Below, in pieces: positions 1-5,078 of a stretch of 5,078 nt of DNA. The notes beneath the pieces were generated by a model. It was given only the letters and a program-made list of their open reading frames with translations, searched no databases and had not been told where the DNA came from. Position numbers and translations under genes: made by a program. The stretch comes from Armatimonadetes bacterium UBA1398 (lineage in GTDB: Bacteria; Armatimonadota; Zipacnadia; UBA1398): assembly GCA_002305165.1 (NCBI GenBank), contig DBQI01000034.1, positions 1-5,078 of the forward strand, read 5' to 3'. Positions within the stretch are counted from its first letter, which is position 1; each line of letters opens with the position of its first letter.

Positions 1-1324
1 TCTTGCCATCGAGCACTACGAGGCCGCGCTGCGGGTGTACACCGAGGAGGAGGCGCCCCACGACTGGGCGATGACCCAGAACAACCTGGGGAACGCCTAC
101 GGCGACCTGCCGACGGGCGACCGGGGCGACAACGTGCGCCAAGCGATCCGGTGTTTCGAGGCCGCGCTGCGGGTCTGGACCGAGGAGGCGGCGCCCCATG
201 AGTGGGCAGCGACCCAGAACAACCTGGGGATAGCCTACGGCAGGCTGCCGACGGGCGACCGGGGCGAGAACCTCCGCCAAGCGATCCGGTGTTTCGAGGC
301 CGCGCTGCGGGTGTACACCGAGGAGGCGGCGCCCCACGACTGGGCGATGACCCAGAACAACCTGGGGAACGCCTACGGCGATCTGCCGACGGACGACCGG
401 GGCGAGAACCTGCGCCGCGCCATCGACTGCTACGAGGCCGCGTTGACGGTGTACACCGAGGAGGCGGCGCCCCGGGACTGGGCAGCGACCCAGTACAACC
501 TGGGGATAGCCTACGCCAACCTGCCGACGGGCGACCGGGGCGAGAACCTGCGCCTCGCCATCGAGCACTACGAGGCGGCGCTGCGGGTGCGAACCGAGGA
601 GGCGGCGCCCCAGCAGTGGGCGGGAATCCAGAACAACCTGGGGAACGCCTACGGCGATCTGCCGACGGGCGACCGGGGCAAGAACCTCTGTCTTGCCATC
701 GAGCACTACGAGGCGGCGCTGAGGGTGTACACCGAGGAGGCGGCGCCCCATGAGTGGGCGACGGTCCAGAACGACCTGGGGATCGCGTACTGCCAGCTGC
801 CCATGGGTGACCGGGGCGAGAACCTCCGCCGCGCGATCGAGCACTACGAGGCCGCGCTGAGGACCTATACCGAGGAGGCGGCGCCCCACGACTGGGCGAT
901 GACCCAGAACAACCTGGGGATAGCCTGCGCCAACCTGCCGGCGGGCGACCGGGGCGAGAACCTGCACCGCGCCATCGAGCACTATGAGGCCGCGCTGCGG
1001 GTGTGGACCGAGGAGGCAGACCCCGAAGGCCACGCACGGCTATGCAATAACCTTGCATGGGTTCTTGCCCACGACATGGAGCCGTCGCGCCCGTCCGAGG
1101 CCCTGCCTCTCGCGGAGAAGGCCGTCTCACTAGCGCCCGAGAGTGCGACCCTCGACACCCTTGCTCACTGCTACTACAGGCTAGAGCGCTGGTCCGAGGC
1201 CGTCGAGGCGTGGGACCGAGCCCTGGCCCTCGACCCCAGCTACGTCGACGACTACGATGCTTACGAGGGCCTCGAGCTTAGGGAGATGGTCGAGGAGGCG
1301 CGACGCCGCGCCTCGGAGGCGTAG
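1..1324 (+). CDS. TPR-repeat protein, 5'-truncated by window edge
   Basis: The reading frame is already open at base 2 (LAIEHYEAALR...) and runs to a TAG at 1322-1324, so the true start lies left of the window; the GTG at 35 is an internal valine, not a start. From base 35 the protein is seven tandem 46-residue units with the pattern YTEEAAPxxWAxxQNNLGxAYxxLPTGDRGENL followed by an AIEHYEAALR helix. This is the extended TPR type often seen in bacterial CHAT- or NTPase-linked scaffold proteins. From about base 1001 the units give way to more canonical TPRs (NNLAWVLAHD; LDTLAHCYYRLERWSEAVEAWDRALALDP) and a short acidic/basic tail. No CHAT, protease or other catalytic domain follows the repeats, so any effector domain would have to be N-terminal and outside the window. 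No signal peptide or membrane segment is visible. The expected role is a protein-protein interaction scaffold. It is convergent with the CRISPR-associated genes, so it is not in their operon. Confidence 0.9.
   Translation, partial: LAIEHYEAALRVYTEEEAPHDWAMTQNNLGNAYGDLPTGDRGDNVRQAIRCFEAALRVWTEEAAPHEWAATQNNLGIAYGRLPTGDRGENLRQAIRCFEAALRVYTEEAAPHDWAMTQNNLGNAYGDLPTDDRGENLRRAIDCYEAALTVYTEEAAPRDWAATQYNLGIAYANLPTGDRGENLRLAIEHYEAALRVRTEEAAPQQWAGIQNNLGNAYGDLPTGDRGKNLCLAIEHYEAALRVYTEEAAPHEWATVQNDLGIAYCQLPMGDRGENLRRAIEHYEAALRTYTEEAAPHDWAMTQNNLGIACANLPAGDRGENLHRAIEHYEAALRVWTEEADPEGHARLCNNLAWVLAHDMEPSRPSEALPLAEKAVSLAPESATLDTLAHCYYRLERWSEAVEAWDRALALDPSYVDDYDAYEGLELREMVEEARRRASEA
35..1000 (+). repeat. Seven tandem 138-bp coding repeats (46-aa TPR units)
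   Basis: Unit starts at bases 35, 173, 311, 449, 587, 725 and 863 are exactly 138 bp apart, and a diverging copy begins at 1001. Bases 1-34 are the tail of a further unit, so the array extends left of the window. Long stretches are almost identical at the DNA level, for example ACCGAGGAGGCGGCGCCCC and GGCGACCGGGGCGAGAACCT. Such similarity indicates recent duplication or gene conversion and makes copy number prone to change or to mis-assembly. Confidence 0.93.
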
Positions 1325-1432
1325 ATTGGCGGCAGGGGCCCGTCAGCGCCCTACCCCTCAAGGAGGAACCCTTCGCGCGCCGCGAGTGCACGAACTCCCT
1401 CTGCGGCCTCGCGTCGTGTGGGCGCTTCTACG

Positions 1433-1494
1433 CGCCGGTACGGCCGGCGAGAAGACCGCCACCGGGTGATGGCGCCGGGCACTGGCCGCCGGCG
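1433..1494. terminator. Two weak hairpins between convergent genes (candidate terminators)
   Basis: The 198-bp gap between the convergent TPR and csx2-like genes contains two 6-bp perfect stems with the same arms: CGCCGG at 1433-1438 pairing with CCGGCG at 1444-1449 (5-nt loop), and CGCCGG at 1473-1478 pairing with CCGGCG at 1489-1494 (10-nt loop). Neither is followed by a T tract on either strand, so neither is a standard intrinsic terminator. The position between two stop codons is the main argument. Such stems arise easily by chance in GC-rich DNA. Confidence 0.2.
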
Positions 1495-1522
1495 TCCCGC
1501 GCTCTCTCTCGGCCCCGCCTCG

Positions 1523-2800
1523 CTAGCCACCTGAGGCAGTTTCTGACCAGCCGAGCCCGGACTTCTCGATGAGAGCTCCCAACGGCCCGTCGACAAGCTT
1601 GTCAATGATCTTGGCATACCCGGAGGGTGCGCCCTCCCTGCGGCCCATGCCGCAGTGGGCGATGTTATTGCGGACTTCGGTAATCGGTCCCAAGGTGTCG
1701 AGCAACTCCTGGCGCCAGTTGAGCGTGCCCACCTTCTCGAGGAAGTCCTCCCGCACCTCGCCGCGGGGCCGAGCCTGGGGTTTTCGAGCGCGCGCCTGAA
1801 GGTACCCCAGACAGCTCTCTACCTGCTCTCTTTCGTCGCGCATAAGCAGGTACTCTCCCGTGAGCGCCCAGCCCACGAGAGAGACGAGCCACTCACGAAA
1901 GAGCGTCACCGCCTGGGTGTAGTGTCCGCGTTCTCTGTACCAGCGGATCAAGTCCGCCTCGTGGCGTAACCGCCCCTCGGGGGTCGTGTTGTCGTGCTTC
2001 AGAAAGGGCGCGCATGCCTCGCCGACCCAGCCGGCTACTGTTGGCCAGGGCTGAGGGGCCGCCGGGACCTTCGCTCCGCCGGGCGCGCCACTCGCCTTGG
2101 AAACGGCTGCCTCAAGCTTCCGCGCCGAGAGGTTGGCTGCCGTCGGGTTCATCATGGTCAGCGCCAGCGCCAAGCCGCGGGCGTGCGTCCTGAAGCTGTT
2201 CAGCCAGCCGGGGGCCGAGCCGCCCCTCACTTCGATCGCGGCCAGGCTGCCTGCCAGGCCCGTGCGCGCGAACTCATCGGATGCCGCCTGCCATCTGAGG
2301 AGGTCATAGAAGGGCATGAGATCGACGACAGGGGCAACGCCGTTGCAGTCCTTCTGCTCGAACGCCCCGTAGACCAGGCCTTCGATGGTGGCATGGTGCA
2401 CCCGGGCGGCGACGCTCGCGGCCACGACGCCGACCAGGGGCATGGAGCGGAACCCGTGCGTGAAGTCCAGGATGAGGGCGTCGCCGCACTCGGGGATGCC
2501 CACCACCCTTTCGAAGACATGCCAGAGTTCGGCTTCGCCCAGGATCGCATCGACCGGATGCTGTACTACTGGGACCGGCGAGGCGGCGTCCCGGAGAGCT
2601 TTGCCATGCAGGTTCCAGGCATCGTCCGTTGCGAGGCAGTGGATTTGGCCGGCGCCATACTCCTTCGCCGCTAGGGCGGCGAACAGTGTGCCCGTGCGAA
2701 CCTTGCCGCTGGGGAAGCGGTACTTGGCTTGCTCGTATGAGTACTGACCGGTGGCATTGTCTCTCCTGCCCTTGCCAAGCACGGTGACGAGGCGTTTCAT
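1523..2800 (-). CDS. csx2: CRISPR-associated CARF-HEPN ribonuclease, Csx2/TM1812 (DxTHG) family
   Basis: A 425-residue protein, ATG at 2800-2798 and stop TAG at 1525-1523. The N-terminus (MKRLVTVLGKG...YRFPSGKVRTGTLFAALAAKEYG) matches the opening of TM1812/Csx2-type CARF proteins: a hydrophobic strand, a Gly-rich loop and a YxF segment. The family's DxTHG motif is DFTHGFRSMP at residues 112-121. The first ~165 residues are read as a Rossmann-like CARF sensor for cyclic oligoadenylate. The remaining region is mostly helical and ends with EVRNNIAH: R377, N378 and H382 form the R-N-x3-H catalytic motif of HEPN RNases. Length and domain order fit Csx1/Csx2 proteins, ancillary type III effectors that cleave RNA non-specifically once Cas10 makes cOA. 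It would act in the cytoplasm, probably as a dimer. The SD-like AAAGGTGG upstream supports this start. It lies 123 bp downstream of the CorA-like gene on the same strand. The CRISPR array nearby supports the assignment. The symbol denotes family level only; Csx1 is an equally used name. Confidence 0.88.
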   Translation of the reverse strand: MKRLVTVLGKGRRDNATGQYSYEQAKYRFPSGKVRTGTLFAALAAKEYGAGQIHCLATDDAWNLHGKALRDAASPVPVVQHPVDAILGEAELWHVFERVVGIPECGDALILDFTHGFRSMPLVGVVAASVAARVHHATIEGLVYGAFEQKDCNGVAPVVDLMPFYDLLRWQAASDEFARTGLAGSLAAIEVRGGSAPGWLNSFRTHARGLALALTMMNPTAANLSARKLEAAVSKASGAPGGAKVPAAPQPWPTVAGWVGEACAPFLKHDNTTPEGRLRHEADLIRWYRERGHYTQAVTLFREWLVSLVGWALTGEYLLMRDEREQVESCLGYLQARARKPQARPRGEVREDFLEKVGTLNWRQELLDTLGPITEVRNNIAHCGMGRREGAPSGYAKIIDKLVDGPLGALIEKSGLGWSETASGG

Positions 2801-2810
2801 CGAATCGGGC

Positions 2811-2818
2811 CCACCTTT
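2811..2818 (-). promoter_or_regulatory. Ribosome binding site of the csx2-like gene
   Basis: On the - strand the sequence AAAGGTGG lies 10 nt upstream of the ATG at 2800. It resembles the AGGAGGTG anti-SD complement and agrees with the start chosen from the CARF N-terminal motif. Confidence 0.55.
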
Positions 2819-2831
2819 CGTGTCCCGTGTC

Positions 2832-2924
2832 TCACGAACACTCGCGCATCCGCAGGCCGAGGCTGCCTTGAAGACCGTCTGGCTCCTCCGCGCACACGTC
2901 CCGCTGCGCGCGGAGGATCGCCAT
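2832..2924 (-). CDS. Possible 30-aa ORF coupled to the CorA-like gene, or its frameshifted tail
   Basis: The ATG shares one base with the TGA stop of the CorA-like gene (TGATG at 2926-2922), a classic translational-coupling arrangement. A purine-rich SD-like GGAAGAGG lies just upstream. The frame reads MAILRAQRDVCAEEPDGLQG... and ends at a TGA (2834-2832), with mostly G or C at third codon positions. The same frame is also open upstream of the ATG, where it reads like protein (GWTKEPRTEEALMAILRAQRD), so it could instead be the real C-terminus of the CorA-like protein reached by a frameshift, or chance in GC-rich DNA. The peptide resembles no family I recognise and has no membrane segment. Confidence 0.25.
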   Translation of the reverse strand: MAILRAQRDVCAEEPDGLQGSLGLRMRECS

Positions 2925-4432
2925 CAAGGCCTCTTCCGTGCGGGGCTCCTTCGTCCATCCCGCGGCCAGGCGCCCCACGCCAACACCACCGTGAGTGCGA
3001 CGCAGCCCGCGCACGGCAGCCACACGCTGGGGCTGTTCCAGGTCATGTCGGCTACGATGTTGGCCCCCAGGTAGCTGACGCCCAGGCCGAGCGGCGCCAA
3101 GGCCGCAACGATGAAGTTGAGTCCACGCACCTTGTCACCCAACCGCTCATCGCGGCGCTGCTGCAGATAGGCGTCGATCTCCGCGATCTCCTCATCGAGT
3201 TCGCTATGCAACTGGGCTAGGTTGAGACGTCGCTCCAGGAGCGCGTAGAACCCTGCGTACATCGACGTCCGAGCCACGTCGGTGAATCGGTGGTGGAGCC
3301 TGAACTCGCGCAGGGCATCGCGCAGGTCTCGGATCTCTTTCGCGTCGGGATCCTGTTTGCCAAGATCGGGAAGCGAAGCCGCTCGCTCGGCGAGACGCAG
3401 CATCGCTTCCCTCTGATGTAGGGCCAGGAGGTAGACGAGGGAGTACTGGTGTCGCGCATTGGCGCAGAACTGGTTGTCGAAATCAATGCCGCGGTCCTCG
3501 TACAGGGCTGCGGCGCCCTCTAGCGCCCCGCAGAAGGCGATACGGTCGAATGTCTCGAACAGCCCGTCCCACTCCCCTGTCCCCACGACGGCGGGCGGCA
3601 GGTAGTCCACGTCGTAGCCCGCGTGAAGGCGGAAGGCCGTCTCCCGGAAGGCCGTCGCGTCCTCGCCCCCCGGCGAGGACGGGGGTGCGATCCGCGCGAC
3701 GGAGAGGATGGGCCCTCCGCGGGCGTCCGCGAAGGATGGCGCCAGGGGCGCGTCAGGCGCCATGCGAAGGATGTCCCCGATCAGCTCCTCGAGCGCCACC
3801 ACGCGGCCATTGCTCAGCCGCTCCCAGGCGGCCCGCCGGCCGCGCTTCGGAGGACGAGCCGCAGCCTTGGATCCCTCGGGCCGTCGGGCAGCCGCCTTCC
3901 TGCAGACCAGCAGGCACCGCCCCCCCTTGCGACCATCCGCCCGTTGGCACCAGGAGCGCACGGCGTTGGTCGCCTTGAGCAGCTGCCCGAGCCTCAGACC
4001 ATCTCTGGCCTCCACCTCGAACTCCAGGCGCAGGATGGCCACCCCGGTCGCGAACCGGAACAGTTGGATCCCCTCGGCCGTAAGCCTGAGGGTCGCCGCG
4101 GTCCTCGTCCTGTAGGTCCCCGTCCCCATGGGCCTCACTATGCTCAGCCGCAGGTCCTGCAGCCCACGCGGGCTGGCAGACGGGCTCTCCCCCGGGGCCA
4201 CGGTCACAGGCATGTCGGCCCGCACATGGTCCAACGCGCGCTTGGACAGGTAGGTCCAGACTGACGGAGTCAGATGGGCCTGGGGTTGGCCGCACCACGA
4301 CAGCGGCGTCCAGGACAGCCCGGAGGGGATTCCGCTCTCCTCCGTGACCTTGGCTGGGATGAAGACCTGGAGGAAGGCGCGCCTCACCTCGCGCTGTTTG
4401 AGGTTGGACGCGCTGCCGCTTGGATCGGACAT
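2924..4432 (-). CDS. CorA-like two-TM membrane protein, probable type III CRISPR ancillary effector
   Basis: A 502-residue protein read from the ATG at 4432; an upstream in-frame GTG at 4498 would add 22 residues. The ATG is preferred because AGGGGGTG sits 5 nt before it and the extra residues look non-conserved. The C-terminal layout is that of the CorA/MIT metal-channel fold: a long charged helical region (about residues 366-435), TM1 (about 438-460) ending YLGANI, a short loop, TM2 (about 469-489) and a basic tail. YLGANI falls where true CorA has YGMNF, so the selectivity motif is changed to GAN and Mg2+ transport is unlikely. The N-terminal ~350 residues match no domain I recognise; they include a basic Ala/Arg/Pro-rich stretch (about 168-203) and a helix, YLLALHQREAMLRLAERAA, near 333. 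Divergent CorA proteins are known in type III loci, where SAM-AMP made by Cas10 gates them to disrupt the membrane. Position between the array and a CARF-HEPN gene supports that role here. The CorA-like fold is seen in the sequence; messenger and mechanism are inferred. Confidence 0.75.
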   Translation of the reverse strand: MSDPSGSASNLKQREVRRAFLQVFIPAKVTEESGIPSGLSWTPLSWCGQPQAHLTPSVWTYLSKRALDHVRADMPVTVAPGESPSASPRGLQDLRLSIVRPMGTGTYRTRTAATLRLTAEGIQLFRFATGVAILRLEFEVEARDGLRLGQLLKATNAVRSWCQRADGRKGGRCLLVCRKAAARRPEGSKAAARPPKRGRRAAWERLSNGRVVALEELIGDILRMAPDAPLAPSFADARGGPILSVARIAPPSSPGGEDATAFRETAFRLHAGYDVDYLPPAVVGTGEWDGLFETFDRIAFCGALEGAAALYEDRGIDFDNQFCANARHQYSLVYLLALHQREAMLRLAERAASLPDLGKQDPDAKEIRDLRDALREFRLHHRFTDVARTSMYAGFYALLERRLNLAQLHSELDEEIAEIDAYLQQRRDERLGDKVRGLNFIVAALAPLGLGVSYLGANIVADMTWNSPSVWLPCAGCVALTVVLAWGAWPRDGRRSPARKRP

Positions 4433-4437
4433 CCCCG

Positions 4438-4445
4438 CACCCCCT
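4438..4445 (-). promoter_or_regulatory. Ribosome binding site deciding the CorA-like start
   Basis: On the - strand AGGGGGTG precedes the ATG at 4432 by 5 nt and differs from consensus AGGAGGTG at one base. The competing GTG at 4498 has only AAGG (4511-4508) about 9 nt upstream. The ATG is therefore the better start, though the GTG cannot be excluded. Confidence 0.5.
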
Positions 4446-4551
4446 GGCTCATTCAGCGGGCGACTCAGCGTCCGCACAGACGCGGTTCGCTGACCCACCG
4501 AAGACTACCTTCGACAAGAACGCAGGGGGATGCGGCTGACGAACTGCGCAG

Positions 4552-4569
4552 CAGGGCGGCGTGCTAGGG
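4552..4569 (-). repeat. Degenerate terminal CRISPR repeat (trailer end)
   Basis: Only 18 of 37 repeat bases survive, CAGGGCGGCGTGCTAGGG on the + strand. The preceding 19 bases (4533-4551) match the repeat at about chance level. In crRNA orientation the 5' half is intact and the 3' half with the ATTGAGAC handle is lost, so this repeat could not supply a normal handle. Loss at the end farthest from the leader is the usual sign of the oldest end of an array. Confidence 0.9.
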
Positions 4570-4946
4570 AAGCAAATACGACTGCGAAAACACAGCATAT
4601 CTCTAGTCTCAATCCCTTGTTCATCAGGGCGGCGTGCTAGGGCAGGTAGGCTCCAGGGGGCGGGGTGCGTGGCTCCTGTTGTCTCAATCCCTTGTTCATC
4701 AGGGCGGCGTGCTAGGGCCTAGTCATAGCAAATAACAACTTAGGTGAGCTGTACGTCTCAATCCCTTGTTCATCAGGGCGGCGTGCTAGGGCGGGAGCCC
4801 CCTGATGACGACCTCGCCGTCCTGCTGGTCTCAATCCCTTGTTCATCAGGGCGGCGTGCTAGGGTCGATCCCAAGAAACACTGTCTGCTCCTCCGATTGG
4901 TCTCAATCCCTTGTTCATCAGGGCGGCGTGCTAGGGCAGACGACCG

Positions 4947-4969
4947 CGACCCGGTCTTCGACCGGGTCG
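4947..4969. repeat. 10-bp perfect inverted repeat inside a CRISPR spacer
   Basis: Within spacer 4937-4973, CGACCCGGTC (4947-4956) pairs with GACCGGGTCG (4960-4969) around a 3-nt loop TTC. The stem covers more than half of the spacer and would form in the crRNA and in the target. The source may have been a hairpin, such as a terminator stem of a phage or plasmid. Confidence 0.85.
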
Positions 4970-5078
4970 TAATGTCTCAATCCCTTGTTCATCAGGGCGG
5001 CGTGCTAGGGCCCTCCATGCCCACCAGATGCCCCCGGTATGTGGTGGCATCTCGTCTCAATCCCTTGTTCATCAGGGC

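Larger units (their letters stand above)
4552..5078 (-). CRISPR. CRISPR array, 37-bp repeats, seven spacers, continues past right edge
   Basis: Six identical 37-bp repeats start (on +) at 4606, 4681, 4755, 4828, 4900 and 4974. A degenerate terminal copy ends at 4569, and an eighth repeat begins at 5054 and is cut by the window end after 25 bases. On + each begins GTCTCAATCCC and ends GGCGTGCTAGGG. Spacers are 4570-4605 (36), 4643-4680 (38), 4718-4754 (37), 4792-4827 (36), 4865-4899 (35), 4937-4973 (37) and 5011-5053 (43); all differ. Strand assignment: read on -, the repeat ends GGGATTGAGAC, so its last eight bases ATTGAGAC match the usual ATTGAAAC-type crRNA 5' handle of type III and I-B systems, and CCCT/AGGG arms can form a short stem within it. 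The degenerate repeat is then at the leader-distal end, as expected. The leader should lie right of 5078. Repeat type and neighbouring genes favour type III. Confidence 0.97.

Noticed and set aside
202..753. 183-codon + strand frame inside the TPR gene
   Set aside because: It is the shifted frame of the 138-bp repeats, giving an Arg/Gly/Pro-rich repetitive peptide; the TPR frame explains the sequence fully.
1360..1366. Perfect Shine-Dalgarno-like AAGGAGG on the + strand in the convergent gap
   Set aside because: No ATG, GTG or TTG follows at a usable distance with a credible reading frame; the nearest GTG is about 19 nt away. Probably chance.
1994..2674. 226-codon + strand frame opposite the csx2-like gene
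   Set aside because: Antisense open frame typical of GC-rich DNA. The opposite strand carries the recognisable CARF and HEPN motifs, and this frame has no recognisable domain.
3623..4264. 213-codon + strand frame opposite the CorA-like gene
   Set aside because: Composition is Arg/Pro/Gly-rich and domainless. The - strand frame has coherent helices and two C-terminal membrane segments.
4433..4498. N-terminal extension of the CorA-like protein from a GTG at 4498
   Set aside because: The 22 extra residues look unstructured and the internal ATG has a better-matched, better-spaced ribosome binding site. Kept as an alternative only.
4500..4514. Short palindrome CGAAG-ACTAC-CTTCG upstream of the CorA-like gene
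   Set aside because: A 5-bp stem with no T tract and no known operator resemblance is too weak to call a terminator or regulatory site.
4800..4808. Spacer segment CCCTGATGA complementary to 9 nt of the repeat (TCATCAGGG)
   Set aside because: Could in principle pair spacer and repeat within one transcript, but a 9-nt match is readily explained by chance.

Overview
This 5,078-base window comes from a GC-rich bacterial chromosome or large plasmid. The coding frames prefer G or C at the third codon position, and only a few CRISPR spacers are AT-rich. No gene here identifies the genus. The window looks like the accessory side of a type III CRISPR locus: a CRISPR array and two ancillary effector genes. 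Cas10, the Cmr/Csm subunits, Cas6 and Cas1/Cas2 are not present and would have to lie outside it.

Layout, left to right. (1) Bases 1-1324, + strand: the 3' part of a long tetratricopeptide-repeat (TPR) gene whose start is beyond the left edge. It is built from near-identical 138-bp (46-residue) units that alternate between two subtypes. (2) Bases 1325-1522: a short GC-rich gap between convergent genes, holding two weak hairpins. (3) Bases 1523-2800, - strand: a Csx2/TM1812-type (DxTHG) protein with an N-terminal CARF domain and a C-terminal HEPN domain carrying an RNxxxH motif. (4) Bases 2801-2923: a short gap that may hold a 30-codon ORF coupled to the upstream gene by a TGATG overlap. (5) Bases 2924-4432, - strand: a divergent CorA-like protein with a large unrecognised N-terminal region, a helical stretch and two C-terminal membrane segments. 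(6) Bases 4433-4551: an upstream gap containing its ribosome binding site. (7) Bases 4552-5078: a CRISPR array with 37-bp repeats and seven spacers, running off the right edge.

The array most likely reads on the - strand, the same direction as both effector genes. In that orientation the repeat ends in ATTGAGAC, which resembles the usual type III/I-B crRNA 5' handle, and the one degenerate repeat falls at the leader-distal end. The leader should therefore lie right of base 5078.

Working model (inference): target RNA recognition by an unseen Cas10 complex would produce nucleotide second messengers. The CARF-HEPN protein would respond as a cyclic-oligoadenylate-activated RNase. The CorA-like protein would act as a membrane effector; relatives in type III loci are gated by SAM-AMP. 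Two different effector types side by side, possibly answering two messengers, is the most interesting aspect of the window. The TPR gene faces the other way and may or may not belong to the defence locus.
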